Assembly: GCA_963727075.1 (NCBI GenBank)
Contig: CAVSET010000006.1
Location: 124,001-188,000, forward strand
DNA from: Bog-756 sp963727075
GTDB taxonomy: Bacteria > Actinomycetota > Acidimicrobiia > Acidimicrobiales > RAAP-2
Length of the DNA: 64,000 nucleotides
Direction of reading: 5' to 3'
Shown: one piece after another, positions 17,995-27,447 of the stretch
How positions within the stretch are numbered: the first letter of the stretch is position 1
Layout: every line of letters begins with the position of its first letter
Notes under the pieces: model-generated
The model's input: only the letters and a program-made list of their open reading frames with translations
The model's database searches: none
Told to the model about the DNA's origin: nothing
Program-made: the position numbers and the translations under genes

Positions 17995-19038
17995 CTAGGA
18001 GGCCGCCTCGGTGCGGTCGATCTCGTTCAGGTGGTGGCGCTTCCCGTCGTCGTCGAGGAACGAGGCCATGATCGAATTGCGGACCAATTGCACGATCTCG
18101 TGGTGCTGGAGGCCGAGTGGTCCGACCACGGCGTCGATGTTGTCGGCCACATAGCCGCCGAAATAGGCCGGGTCGTCCGAGTTCACGGTCACGCGTACTC
18201 CCCGGCGGAGCAATCGGGCCAGGTTGTGGTGGTCGAGTGTGTCGAAGACGCCCAACCGCACATTGGACAGCGGGCACATGGTGAGCGGTATCTGGTCGGT
18301 CACCAGTCGCTCCACCAGCCGCGGGTCGTCCTCACAATGGACGCCATGGTCGATTCGGCGGGCACCGAGCAGGTCGATGGCCTCCCAGATGTACTCGGCC
18401 GGCCCTTCCTCGCCGGCATGGGCCACGGCCCACATCCCTTCCCGGGCGGCACGGTCGAAGACCGCTCGGAACCCCGACGGTGGGAAGCCTCGCTCGGCGG
18501 AGTCGAGCCCCACCGCGGTCAGGTGCTCCCGGTAGGGGAGCGCCTGTTCGAGCGTCTCCATGGCTGCGTCCCCGCCCAGGTGCCGCAGGAAGCACAGGAT
18601 CAGACGCGAGGTGATGCCGAGGCGCGCCTCCCCGTCCGCCAGGGCGCAGGAGATGCCGCGGATGACCGTCTCGAGCGGGACGCCCCGGCCGGTGTGGGTC
18701 TGGGGATCGAAGAAGATCTCGGTGTGGACGACGCCTTGGGCCCGAGCTCGCTCGAGATAGGCCGCAGTGAGCTCGTAGAAGTCGAGCTCGGCGACAAGCA
18801 CTGCGCACCCCGCGTAGTAGATGTCGAGGAACGACTGCAGGTTGCCGAAGACGTAGGCCTCTCGCACCGCGGCGACATCGGGATAGGGCAGGGTGACGCG
18901 GTTGCGGGCGGCCAGCGAGAAGAGCATCTCGGGCTCCAGGGTCCCCTCGATGTGGACGTGGAGCTCGGCCTTGGGAAGGCGCCGGATGCGCTCAGCCCTG
19001 GCCGGGAGGGTCGCCGGCCCTTCCCCGGGCGACGTCAC
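17995..19038 (-). CDS. Adenine/adenosine deaminase
   Basis: 347 aa zinc hydrolase. 'ELHVHIEGTLEPEM', 'AVAHAGEEG', 'RIDHGVHCEDD' and 'NSDDPAYFGGY' carry the zinc ligands and catalytic residues. 'FFDPQTHTGRGVP' and 'DDPAYFGGY' are more characteristic of the Aah1-like adenine deaminase branch than of adenosine deaminase, so I favour adenine to hypoxanthine. The GTG start overlaps the acyl-CoA ligase stop by 4 nt, which puts a purine salvage enzyme at the end of a P450-CoA ligase operon. Confidence 0.85.
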   Translation of the reverse strand: MTSPGEGPATLPARAERIRRLPKAELHVHIEGTLEPEMLFSLAARNRVTLPYPDVAAVREAYVFGNLQSFLDIYYAGCAVLVAELDFYELTAAYLERARAQGVVHTEIFFDPQTHTGRGVPLETVIRGISCALADGEARLGITSRLILCFLRHLGGDAAMETLEQALPYREHLTAVGLDSAERGFPPSGFRAVFDRAAREGMWAVAHAGEEGPAEYIWEAIDLLGARRIDHGVHCEDDPRLVERLVTDQIPLTMCPLSNVRLGVFDTLDHHNLARLLRRGVRVTVNSDDPAYFGGYVADNIDAVVGPLGLQHHEIVQLVRNSIMASFLDDDGKRHHLNEIDRTEAAS

Positions 19039-20691
19039 GGACCACCACCCCGGCCGGCCCGGCGGCGCGTCTCGAATGAGGCCTCCAGCCCGGCGACGTC
19101 CGCGGGCGACATCGGGCGCAGGGGCTGGCGCCGAGCCGGCCGCCAGAACATGCGCCCGTCACCGTGCCACCGCTGGTGCCGGAGAGCCTGCTTGTCGACC
19201 TTGTTGGTGGCCGTGACCGGAAGGCGGTCGAGGATACGGACGTAGCGCGGTGCCCATTTCGTGCCGAGATCGGATTGGCTGGCGAGAAACCCGTCGAACT
19301 CGTCGGGATTGAAGGTGGCCGGGTCGGCTCATCTCGAGCACGACCATCACCTGGTCGTCGACGGTCCGCTCGTCGGGGACTCCGAAGACCGAGACGCCGG
19401 AGACCGGCTCGAACCGCTCGAACAACCGCTCGAGCGGGGCCGAGGCGAAGTTCTCACCGTCCACCCGGAGCCAGTCGATGGTGCGGCCGGCGAAGTAGAA
19501 GACGCCCGACTCGTCGCGGTAACCGAGATCGCCGGACCAGTACCACCCGTGCCGGGAGCGCTGATCGGAGGCTTCGGGGTTGTTGTAGTAGCCCTCGAAC
19601 CGGTCCAGCGCGTTCCGCCCGACGATCTCGCCGATTGCCTCGGAGGGGTTCACCATGTGCCCCGACTCGTCGAAGCGGGCGGGGTCGCACTCGTTCCCGG
19701 TCTCGGCGTCGACGATGGCCACGTCGAGCCCGTCCAGAGGCAACCCCAGGGCATCGGGAGGAAGCCCGGACTTGGGCACGAAGACGATGGCGTTCTCACT
19801 CGAGCCGTAGCCCGACAGCACCCGGCAGCCGAAGCGCCGTTCGAAGGCGGCCATGTCGGCCACCGAGGACTCGGGGGCGAGGACCACCCGCAATTGGTTG
19901 TTCCGATCGTCGGGGTCCGGTGGCGTGCTCACAATGAAGGCGAGCGCTCGGCCGATGGTGGCGAAGAAGGTGCTCGAGGTCGAGCGGATGTCGGACATGC
20001 AGCTGGAGGCGGAGAACTTCCGGCGCAGGACAAGGGAAGCACCGCTCCCCATGGCCGGGAAGACGCTCGAGAACAGCGCGTTGCCGTGGAACAGCGGCAT
20101 GGCACAGTAGAGGACGTCTTCTGGCGCGAACCCGATGCCGGTGGCGGACCGGGCCACCCGCCGCTGCGTCACGCGCACCGCCTTCGGGATTCCGGTGGAT
20201 CCGGCGGTGAACAGCAGTAGGGCGAGATCACCGGGCGACGGCGGGCGACGGTCGACGCCGTCGCCAGGAGCGGTGTCGGCGATGTCGCCGACCTCGACGA
20301 CGTGCGCCCCGCCGAGGTCGAGGCCGGTCAACAACGGACGGTGCTCGGCATCGGTCAGGATCACCGCGCAGTCGGTGTGGGTCACGTCGGCGGAGAGCTC
20401 GCTCCCGCGGCGGGTCGAGTTGAGCCCGATCAGCACCGAACCGGAGAGCAGGGTCCCACCCAGCGCGAACAGGTACTCGGGCACGTTGTCGAGGAGCACG
20501 CCTACGTGCGGCGGTCCGTCGCCGGTGAGCGACCGCAGCCAGGCCCCCCACCGGACCATCTCGGCCACGACCTCGGACCATGTCCAGGTGCGGCCCTCGA
20601 ACTGCAGGCCGCGGTTCGGATCATCGGCCCGGGTCAGCACGGCGTCCGCCCCGGTGGACAGGGGCCCCGCGGGCGATCGACCGGCGGTCAC
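19035..20691 (-). CDS. AMP-forming acyl-CoA synthetase (one frame change)
   Basis: About 551 aa ANL-family ligase that activates a carboxylic acid as acyl-AMP and then acyl-CoA. The P-loop 'LLLFTAGSTGIPKAVR', 'SGYGSSENA' and 'YWSGDLGYRDESG' are clear. A one-base shift near 19330, after 'DDQVMVVLEM', restores the C-terminal domain 'TFNPDEFDGFLASQSDLGTK..LPVTATNKVDKQALR', including the catalytic lysine region, to TGA at 19035-19037. The GTG start at 20691 overlaps the P450 stop and the stop overlaps the deaminase start. The P450 neighbour suggests activation of an oxidised lipid or terpenoid acid. Confidence 0.82.
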
Positions 20692-21870
20692 GGCACCAGC
20701 CGGACCGGGGCCATGGTGATCTGGCGCAGCAAGGTCGATGGGGACCGTTCGATCTCCCCCGACAGGGCATACTCCGGCCACCGGGCCAGCACCTGCTCCA
20801 GCAAGACCCGGGCCTCGAGTCGGGCCAGGCTCGCCCCGATGCAGAAATGCTCGCCGAAGCCGAACGACAGGTGGGGGTTGGGCGACCGGGTGATGTCGAA
20901 GCGATCGGCCGACACCCCGAACACCTCTTCGTCGCGATTGCCGGCACCGTAGGCCAGCACGACATACTCACCGGCACCGAGCTCGCTCCCGCCCAGGGTG
21001 ACCGGACGGGTGGTCGTCCGGGCCATCGCCATGATGGGCGTGACCCAGCGAAGCATCTCCTCGACCGCCGAGGGGATCAGGGCCGGTTCCGACACCAGTC
21101 GTGCCCGCTGGTCTGGGTGCTCGGCCAGGGCGATCAGTCCCCCGGTCATGAGCGAGCGGGTGGTCTCGTTGCCGGCTACCAGCAAGGTCATGCAGAAGCC
21201 GAGCACCTCCCGGCGGGTGAGGCGGGTGCCGTCCATCTCGGCGACCAGCAGCGCGGCTCAGGAGGTCGTCGGTCGGGGCGTCCGACCTCGCATCCAACTG
21301 GTGGTCGAAGTAGGTGATGAGCTCGAGGGCGGACAGGGCGTTGGCGTCCGTCAGGTCGGTGGCCGCCTCCATCACGGCATCCGACCACCGCCGGAAGTCA
21401 GTCCGGTCCTCGGGTGGCAGACCGAGGAGCTCGGCGATGGCCAACAGCGGGAGAGGGCGCGCAGACCGCGTCGACCAGGTCGACCGTCCGGCTCGTGTCG
21501 ATCCCGTCGAGCAGCTCGGCGGCGAGCTCGCGGACCGCGTGGCTCGAAGCCGGCCACCCGGCGCGGGGTGAATGCCCGGTTGACCAGCTGTCGGTACTGA
21601 TCGTGCCGCGGGGGATCGAGGTACAGGAGGGAGTCCTCGGTGTCCACGCGGCCGGAGGCGGTCGGCGATGAGCACACCCTGCCCCGAGCAGAACGTCTCC
21701 GGGTCCCGGCTGACCGTCTGGATGTCGCCGTGCCGCGTCACCACCCAGAACGCGGGGTGTTCGTGCCAGCTCACCGGAGATCGTCGACGGAGCTCGGCCA
21801 GGGCGGGGTCGGGATCGCCGGCAAAGAACCCGGGGTCCCCGAGGGGTATCTCGCACGTCTCGTTGGTCAC
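20688..21870 (-). CDS. Cytochrome P450 (several frame changes)
   Basis: About 394 aa soluble bacterial P450. The I-helix motif 'LLVAGNETTRSLM', the 'EEMLRWVTPIMAMARTT' ExxR-side region and the haem-binding loop 'LSFGFGEHFCIGASLARLEA' with its cysteine ligand are intact. The N-terminal part needs frame changes near 21660, 21545, 21460 and 21255; all pieces align in order ('PAFWVVTRHGDIQTVSRDPETFCSGQG', shortened here to its start, then 'SLLYLDPPRHDQYRQLVNRAFTPRRV', 'ELLDGIDTSRTVDLVDAV', 'LLGLPPEDRTDFRRWSDAVM'). Start taken as GTG 21870. First gene of the P450-ligase-deaminase operon. Confidence 0.82.
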
Positions 21871-22095
21871 GCCGGCGACCTCGACGGGAAGGTCCGCCTG
21901 GATGCGGCACCGTGCCACCGACCGATCGGCGTGCCGAACTCCAGATGCAACGTACCCTCCACTCTGGCACCCTTCGAGAGGCGCCCACCGACGCTCCTGC
22001 GACCCGGGGACGGCTCGATTGTAGGGTCAGACCGGCCCGGGCGAGGCCCGAGTGTCGCCGGTGGAGACGCACCGGCCGGCCGAGCCGCCGCCCGG

Positions 22096-22101
22096 TAGCA
22101 T
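22096..22101 (+). promoter_or_regulatory. -10 element upstream of the nucleosidase gene
   Basis: TAGCAT lies 31 nt before the ATG at 22133, giving an mRNA leader of roughly 25 nt with GGAGGAG well placed for ribosome binding. No convincing -35 was seen. The 262-bp gap to the divergent P450 gene contains no other feature I can support. Confidence 0.4.
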
Positions 22102-22132
22102 CACCCGTCGGTGCGTCAGGGAGGAGAGCCCG

Positions 22133-22831
22133 ATGTCGGTCGCGTTCATCTGTGCCATGCCCATGGAGCTGACACCGCTCAAGAAGAGGCTCGGCTTGGA
22201 GAAGACCCGCGTCGGCTCGCTCGACCTCTACCGGGGGACGCTCGGGGCGCGCCCGGTGGTGGCCATCGTGACCGGCATGGGGACCTCGCTCGCCGCCGAA
22301 AAGCTGGCCCTCCTCCTTGCCGCGGTCGAGGTCGAGCGGGTGGTGGTGGTCGGCATCACCGGCGCGGTCGAGAATGAGACGCCCATCGGCTCGCTCATCC
22401 TGCCCGAGGTCGTGGTGAACGGCGCCACCGGGGCCGAGTACCGCCCACATCCGCTCGGTCACGGCCAGGCGAACGGCAAGATGTGGACGACGGACACGCT
22501 CATCACCGACCTGGGGGAGATCGCCGGATTGAGGGACGACGGGGTCGTCTCCTTGGACATGGAGACGGCGGCCATCGCCGAGGTCTGCGAGCGCGAGGGT
22601 GTCCCGTGGTCGGTGTTCCGGACGATCAGTGACCGGGCCACCGACGGCCGCGTGGACGAGGAGGTCTTCCGTCTGAGCAACCAGGATGGCACGCCCAACG
22701 CCAAGGCCATCGCCGCCTATGTGGCCAAGCACCCCGGCCGCCTGCCCGCCATGGCCCGGATGGCGAAGGAGGCCAAGCTGGCCACGGAACGGGCCGCCGA
22801 GGCGGCGATCGCCGCCGTGTCCGGTCCGTGA
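22133..22831 (+). CDS. Nucleoside phosphorylase/MTA-SAH nucleosidase-family protein
   Basis: 232 aa. The start ATG has a strong GGAGGAG site. 'VAFICAMPMELTPLKKRL' matches the opening strand of MTAN-like enzymes with the catalytic-site glutamate, 'VVGITGAVENETPIGSL' the substrate loop, and 'VVSLDMETAAIAEVCEREG' the ribose-binding Met-Glu pair. It probably cleaves the glycosidic bond of methylthioadenosine, adenosylhomocysteine or a related nucleoside. An adenine deaminase gene lies across the divergent operon (17995-19038), so adenine released here could be salvaged there; this link is inference. Confidence 0.82.
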   Translation: MSVAFICAMPMELTPLKKRLGLEKTRVGSLDLYRGTLGARPVVAIVTGMGTSLAAEKLALLLAAVEVERVVVVGITGAVENETPIGSLILPEVVVNGATGAEYRPHPLGHGQANGKMWTTDTLITDLGEIAGLRDDGVVSLDMETAAIAEVCEREGVPWSVFRTISDRATDGRVDEEVFRLSNQDGTPNAKAIAAYVAKHPGRLPAMARMAKEAKLATERAAEAAIAAVSGP

Positions 22832-22889
22832 CCGGTCCGGTGACCCGGGCGGTCCGATGGGTGCTGCCCTTACTCCCGGGTCGGCCGCC

Positions 22890-23481
22890 TCACCTCCGGG
22901 CCAGCCTGGCCTGCACCCGCTTGACTTGGTGGGCGTCGATGGGCCTCGGCCTCCGTCGGATCACCAGGAGGGTGACACCGCTGGGCGGTGGCGGGGAGAA
23001 CGCCGAGCGGGGGAGCGGGCGGCCGGTCGAGACCTCGAAGATTCGGAGCCAGCGGGCGGCCCCGGGTGCCTGCCCGCTCGCCCATCGCCGGCCGGTGTGC
23101 CACGGGACCACGATGTCCGCCCCCTCAAGCCTGCTTCCAGGCGACACCAGGCGGCGCAAGACGGCCGCGTCTGACGGCGAACGGCGGGTTGGCCACCACC
23201 CGGAACGGCCGGCGCGGCAGCCGCAGGCAGGAGGCGTCGGCGACCACCACGGTGAGCCGTTGCCCGCCCAGCTCCCGGCGCAGCTCTGCCGCCCTCCCCG
23301 GGTGGAGCTCGAAGGCCACGACCCGCGCCCCGTGCTCGAGCAGCGGTCTGGTCAGCGCGCCTGTTCCCGCTCCGATGTCGAGGACCAGCTCACCTCGGCC
23401 GATGCCGGCATCGGCCACGATCTGAGCGGCACGGTGACTAGCGAGCTGATGCCATCCCCATCGTGCCCGTCGACCGGGCAC
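22890..23481 (-). CDS. Erm-like 23S rRNA adenine N6-methyltransferase (one frame change)
   Basis: About 197 aa. 'RARWGWHQLASHRAAQIVADAG' (positions near 23465-23400) leads into the SAM-binding 'LVLDIGAGTGALTRPLLEHG', 'VVAFELHP' and the adenine-flipping motif 'VVANPPFAV', as in small actinobacterial Erm(37)-type methylases. One frame change near 23165 connects to 'LRRLVSPGSRLEGADIVV' and the C-terminal lobe 'RSAFSPPPPSGVTLLVIRRR'. Erm enzymes methylate A2058 or neighbours and give macrolide tolerance; KsgA-type methylases are longer and lack the W-G-W-H start. The gene is convergent with the nucleosidase gene. Intrinsic resistance is plausible but untested. Confidence 0.75.
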
Positions 23482-23622
23482 GACGCACCATCACGAAGCA
23501 GGCCATGGGGTCATGGTACAAGGACAGAGGCGCGGGCGCGTCCGTGCGTGTGGGTGCGCGTGCGGGTGCCGCTGCGGCTGCGGCCGGCCGGGCGCACCGG
23601 CACCGGTCCGGTTTGAGCGGGG

Positions 23623-23654
23623 AACCAACCGGATAGGTCAGAACCGGATTGGTT
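23623..23654. promoter_or_regulatory. Imperfect inverted repeat, candidate operator
   Basis: AACCAACCGGAT (23623-23634) and ACCGGATTGGTT (23643-23654) form an imperfect inverted repeat whose outer AACCAA/TTGGTT and inner CCGG are conserved. It ends 23 bp before the ATG of the epimerase gene and overlaps its likely promoter, with a -35-like TTGAGC just upstream. The geometry suits a TetR-family repressor, but no such gene is in the window. Between 23530 and 23600 the strand is low-complexity GT/GC-rich. Confidence 0.4.
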
Positions 23655-23677
23655 AGGTGGGTGTTGGAGGAAGAACC

Positions 23678-24610
23678 ATGAGAGTGCTCCTCGCCGGCGC
23701 CACCGGCGCCATCGGCCAGCCACTCGTCACCGAGCTCATCGGTGCCGGCCACGAGGTCGTGGCCCTGCACCGGTCGGCCGACGCCGCGAGCCGGTTGCGG
23801 GCGTCGGGTACCGAACCCGTTCGGGCCGACGTCCTCGATCGGCACGGTCTGCTCGAAGCGCTCGGTGGGCTTCAGGTCGATGCCGTGATCTCCGAGCTGA
23901 CCGCCCTGAAGAAGACCCCCATCCGGCACCGGGACATGGCGATGACCAACCGCCTGCGTTCCGAGGGGACGGCCAACCTTCTGACTGCCGCCCGGGCGCT
24001 GGGTGCCCAGCGGTTCATCACCCAGTCGATCGTCTTCGGATACGGGTTCGGGGACTGGGGCGAACGGGTGCTCACCGAGGCCGACCCGTTCGGGCCGCCG
24101 GGGCGCGGTCGGTTCGAAGACCACGTCGCCGCGCTTCGCGACAACGAGCGCCAGGTGCTGACAGCCGACGATCTGATCGGCACCGCCCTGCGCTACGGAC
24201 TCTTCTACGGCCCCGGCGGGGCGGGAGCCAATCTCGTCGACGGGGTCCGACGGCGTCGTCTGCCGGTCATCCGCGGTGGTGGCCCGCTTCCCTGGGTGTG
24301 CATCGGGGACGCGGCCCGGGCCACGGTCGCCGTCCTCGATGCGCCGGGCGGCGCCTACAACATCGTCGACGACCTCCCGGTCAGTCTCTCCGACATGATC
24401 GTGGCCACGGCCGAGGCCGTGGGCGCGCCGAAGCCCCGCGTCGTCCCCCGCTTCCTGCTGGCGGCCACCCCCTATGCGGAAGCCGTCATGAAGGGCGGCT
24501 TGCGGGTGAGCAACGCCAAGGCCAAGGCCGAGCTGGGTTGGATCCTGGAGGTCCCCACCTACCGGGAGGGACTGGCCCAGCTGGCCAGGCGCGGTGACCC
24601 GGGCGGCTGA
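23678..24610 (+). CDS. NAD-dependent epimerase/dehydratase-family protein
   Basis: 310 aa extended SDR. 'MRVLLAGATGAIGQPLVTEL' is the Rossmann dinucleotide motif; the later 'ALRYGLFYGPG' and 'WVCIGDAARATVAVLDAPGG' blocks match nucleoside-diphosphate-sugar epimerases and related reductases. The expected Tyr-x-x-x-Lys is not obvious (the region reads 'RGRFEDHVAALRDNER'), so this may be an atypical member. ATG chosen after GGAGGAAGAACC; a GTG-like start seven codons upstream is inside the ribosome site. A candidate operator sits just upstream. Confidence 0.78.
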   Translation: MRVLLAGATGAIGQPLVTELIGAGHEVVALHRSADAASRLRASGTEPVRADVLDRHGLLEALGGLQVDAVISELTALKKTPIRHRDMAMTNRLRSEGTANLLTAARALGAQRFITQSIVFGYGFGDWGERVLTEADPFGPPGRGRFEDHVAALRDNERQVLTADDLIGTALRYGLFYGPGGAGANLVDGVRRRRLPVIRGGGPLPWVCIGDAARATVAVLDAPGGAYNIVDDLPVSLSDMIVATAEAVGAPKPRVVPRFLLAATPYAEAVMKGGLRVSNAKAKAELGWILEVPTYREGLAQLARRGDPGG

Positions 24611-24637
24611 GGCCGGACCGGTGAGCCAACCGTGCCC

Positions 24638-26302
24638 TCAGGGGTTGACCCTGATCTGGTAGGAGCGCGACCCCACCGGTCCGCTTCCGAGACGGATGCC
24701 GATGGTCACCCCGGAGGTCCCCGCCGCGGTGGGCGTCCCGGCGATCGCTCCGGACCTCCGATCGAGGACCAGGCCGGCCGGGAGGTCATCGGACAGCACG
24801 CTCCAGTGGGCCCGGGCGCCCGCCACGGACGCCTTGAGCGAGGCGCGGTAGGGAACCCCGACCGTGCCCGCCGGAAGCTCGTGCGGGCGGAAGGTCGGGG
24901 TGCCGGGCACCGCCCCCTTGTCCACCGCTGATCTGGGCGGGATGCGCCCCGGCCCGGTCACCAGGCAGCCCGCGCTCAGGGCGGGGTTGGCCGGCGACGC
25001 CAGTGTCGGCGGTGAGGCGAAGGCCGGCGGCGAGTCCACGTCCACCATCTCGAAGAGGTCGTGGGCATTGGCGTCGCGGCGGGTGAGGGCGGGAAGGTTC
25101 CACTTGGCCTCGAGCGTCTTCAGCACGGACGTGTGGTCGTAGAGCCGGTGGGATACGAAGTCGACGCGGGCATGGGGCGACACCACCCCGGCCGGGACCC
25201 GGAAGCCGTAGCGGTCGAACCTCCCGGCCGCCGAGTTGGGCGTGAGGTCCGGAGCGACGTCATCGGGCGGGACGGCGACCGGGGGCGGCACGTGGTCGTA
25301 GTACCCGCCCCACTCGTCGTAGGTCCAGATCAGCATGGTCTTCGACCACTGCGGACCATGCATCACGGCGTTGACCACCGCGGCCAGGAATTGGTCGCCG
25401 AACTGGATGTCCTGCGGGTTCTCCTCGGACGACCGCATGTAGTCCGGCTCGACCAGCGAGAACTGGGGCAGGCGCCCGGCGGCGGCGTCGGTGAAGAAGG
25501 CGTTGATCGAGACCAGATGGTCGGTGATCGCCGGTTGTGAGAGCAGTGGCAGCCACACACCGGCCGATGGCAGGCTCGAGAAGTACTCCTTCCAGGTGAT
25601 GCCGTACCGGTTGAGGAGGTCGAACACGGTCCCGTTGGGCGGCAGGTCGTCGGGGAAGTTGTCGGCTATCTGCCCGAGCGAGGTGCCGGCCAACAGGTAG
25701 CGCCGGTTCGGGTCGGTCTGCCCGAGGACCGAGGAGAACCAGCGGTCGGCAATGGGGAACGTGCCGGCCATGCTCCAGGTGAAGGGGAGGTCGGAGCCGA
25801 GGAAGTACCCGAGCGACTCGCCCGTCGAGGCCTCGACGAAGCCGGTGTTGGCCCCGCCGGCGTAGGAATGGTGGGCCAGGTTCCAGTTGTTGCCCACCCC
25901 GTCGGTCTGGCACTCGCTCGGCATGTGGAAGGCATGGACCAGGTTGCCGTGGCCGTCGGGGAGGGTGATGGTGGGCCGGCCGTCGGTGCCCCTGGCCCAA
26001 CAGTCGCCCCGGCCCATCATCCCGAGCACATTGTCGAAGGAGTGGTTCTCCATCATCACCACGACGAATTGCTCGATTTCGGGGACCAGGTCGGTTCCGG
26101 CCGCCCGACGGGGGTCGGGGAGCGTGCCGGGCGGCAGCACCTCCCGGCCCGGTGAGCGGCCGTCGGGAGGGCCGAGTCGGGAGGAGGCCCCAGCCCACGA
26201 TCCCCGAGCGGTGAGCCCTCCGGCCGCCTGGACCCCGATCCCGAGCGCCCCGGCGGTGGCCGCCCCGAGCAGGCGCCTCCGGCTGAAGCGGGAACCGGTC
26301 AT
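24638..26302 (-). CDS. Tat-exported phosphoesterase with C-terminal Ig-like domain
   Basis: 554 aa paralogue of the enzyme at 4569-5966. 'RFSRRRLLGAATAGALGIG' is a twin-arginine signal; 'FVVVMMENHSFDNVLGMMGR' and 'WTYDEWGGYYDHVPPP' are the phosphoesterase metal sites. About 85 extra residues at the C-terminus ('LPAGTVGVPYRASLKASVAG..LPAGLVLDRRSGAIAGTPT') form a putative-Ig (He_PIG-type) module often used for surface or substrate attachment. The first paralogue lacks this module, so the two may differ in localisation. Likely secreted phospholipase C or phosphatase. Confidence 0.87.
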   Translation of the reverse strand: MTGSRFSRRRLLGAATAGALGIGVQAAGGLTARGSWAGASSRLGPPDGRSPGREVLPPGTLPDPRRAAGTDLVPEIEQFVVVMMENHSFDNVLGMMGRGDCWARGTDGRPTITLPDGHGNLVHAFHMPSECQTDGVGNNWNLAHHSYAGGANTGFVEASTGESLGYFLGSDLPFTWSMAGTFPIADRWFSSVLGQTDPNRRYLLAGTSLGQIADNFPDDLPPNGTVFDLLNRYGITWKEYFSSLPSAGVWLPLLSQPAITDHLVSINAFFTDAAAGRLPQFSLVEPDYMRSSEENPQDIQFGDQFLAAVVNAVMHGPQWSKTMLIWTYDEWGGYYDHVPPPVAVPPDDVAPDLTPNSAAGRFDRYGFRVPAGVVSPHARVDFVSHRLYDHTSVLKTLEAKWNLPALTRRDANAHDLFEMVDVDSPPAFASPPTLASPANPALSAGCLVTGPGRIPPRSAVDKGAVPGTPTFRPHELPAGTVGVPYRASLKASVAGARAHWSVLSDDLPAGLVLDRRSGAIAGTPTAAGTSGVTIGIRLGSGPVGSRSYQIRVNP

Positions 26303-26367
26303 GGCGTCAACCTACAATCCCCTCCGAGCCATCGTCGTGCCGACGACGGACGGCACCGAGGAGGAAC

Positions 26368-27366
26368 ATGGCAGAGGGCCCCGGCAACCTGCAGCCGGAC
26401 GGAGACGACCCACCCCGGCTGCCGGCCTACGACGAGCTGCCGCCGGCCCCACGGGGTGGCCGTTCGGGATGGGGCCTCTTCGGGCCGGGCGACTCCGTCG
26501 GGCTGCTCAACCTGCAGACACCCTCCCGGGTGGCGGCCGCCGCCCGTCTGGTCCGCACCGGCGAGGTGTTCTCGCTCAACGCCCCACTCGACGCCCTCGA
26601 TCCCCCGATGTTCCTGCGTGGCGCGCTGGAGCACACCGTGATCGCCATGGGAGGGTCGGCCTTCGACGACAAGCTCGACAACTACTTCCCCCAGGCCTCG
26701 AGTCAGTGGGACTCGTTGGCCCACGTGGGCTATGACGCCGACCAGTTCTACAACGGTGCCACCGCCGGCGATGTCAACTCGAAGGTCCGCAACACCATCG
26801 ATCACTGGGCCCGACGGGGCATCGCCGGGCGGGCGGTACTCCTCGACGTCGACGCGGTCCTCGGCGGTGCGGGGGCCGGCTTCGACCCGGCCACCGCCCG
26901 GGCCATCACGGCCGACGAGCTCGACCAGGCGCGCCAGGTCGCCGGTGTCGAGTGGCAGGACGGTGACGTCATGCTGCTCCACACCGGGTTCCTCGCCTGG
27001 TACCGCCGGCAGGATCCCGACGTGAAGTCGCGATTGGCGGAGCTGCGCGAGCTGGCGGCCATCGGTCTCGAGCCGAGCGAGGAGATGGCCCGCTACCTGT
27101 GGGACTCCCATCTGTGCGCGGCCGTGGCCGACAACCCGGCGCTCGAGGTCTGGCCTCCGGACCTGAGCCCGGAGCGGATGCCGTTCGGGTTCCTGCACCG
27201 CATGCTCATCGGTCAGTTCGGCCTGGCCATCGGGGAGCTGTGGTGGCTCGACGACCTGGCCCGGAGCTGCCGGGCGGATGGCCGGTACGAGGTCTTCCTT
27301 ACCGCCGCCCCGACCAATGTCACCGGAGGCATCGGGTCCTCGGCCAACGCCTTGGCCATCAGATGA
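26368..27366 (+). CDS. Cyclase-family (kynurenine formamidase-like) hydrolase
   Basis: 332 aa. After a proline-rich start, 'GWGLFGPGDSVGLLNLQTP', 'SQWDSLAHVGYDADQFYNG' and 'DGDVMLLHTGFLAWY' match the large cyclase-family (PF04199) subgroup found in actinobacterial aromatic and steroid catabolic loci. The histidine of 'DSLAHVG' and the later 'HTGF' are probable metal ligands. Family members hydrolyse amide or lactone bonds. Divergent from the phosphoesterase, with 65 bp between starts; GAGGAGGAAC supplies the ribosome site. Confidence 0.8.
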   Translation: MAEGPGNLQPDGDDPPRLPAYDELPPAPRGGRSGWGLFGPGDSVGLLNLQTPSRVAAAARLVRTGEVFSLNAPLDALDPPMFLRGALEHTVIAMGGSAFDDKLDNYFPQASSQWDSLAHVGYDADQFYNGATAGDVNSKVRNTIDHWARRGIAGRAVLLDVDAVLGGAGAGFDPATARAITADELDQARQVAGVEWQDGDVMLLHTGFLAWYRRQDPDVKSRLAELRELAAIGLEPSEEMARYLWDSHLCAAVADNPALEVWPPDLSPERMPFGFLHRMLIGQFGLAIGELWWLDDLARSCRADGRYEVFLTAAPTNVTGGIGSSANALAIR

Positions 27367-27447
27367 GCGGGCCCTCGCTCCGGGCGGCTCGACCGGGATC
27401 GGGATCGCCCCCCGGGCGCACGAGCCGTTGGGAGATCGGAGGATGGC

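Noticed and set aside
17419..19245. A 608-codon open frame on the plus strand
   Set aside because: Shadow of the LysM transglycosylase and adenine deaminase genes, no recognisable domain.
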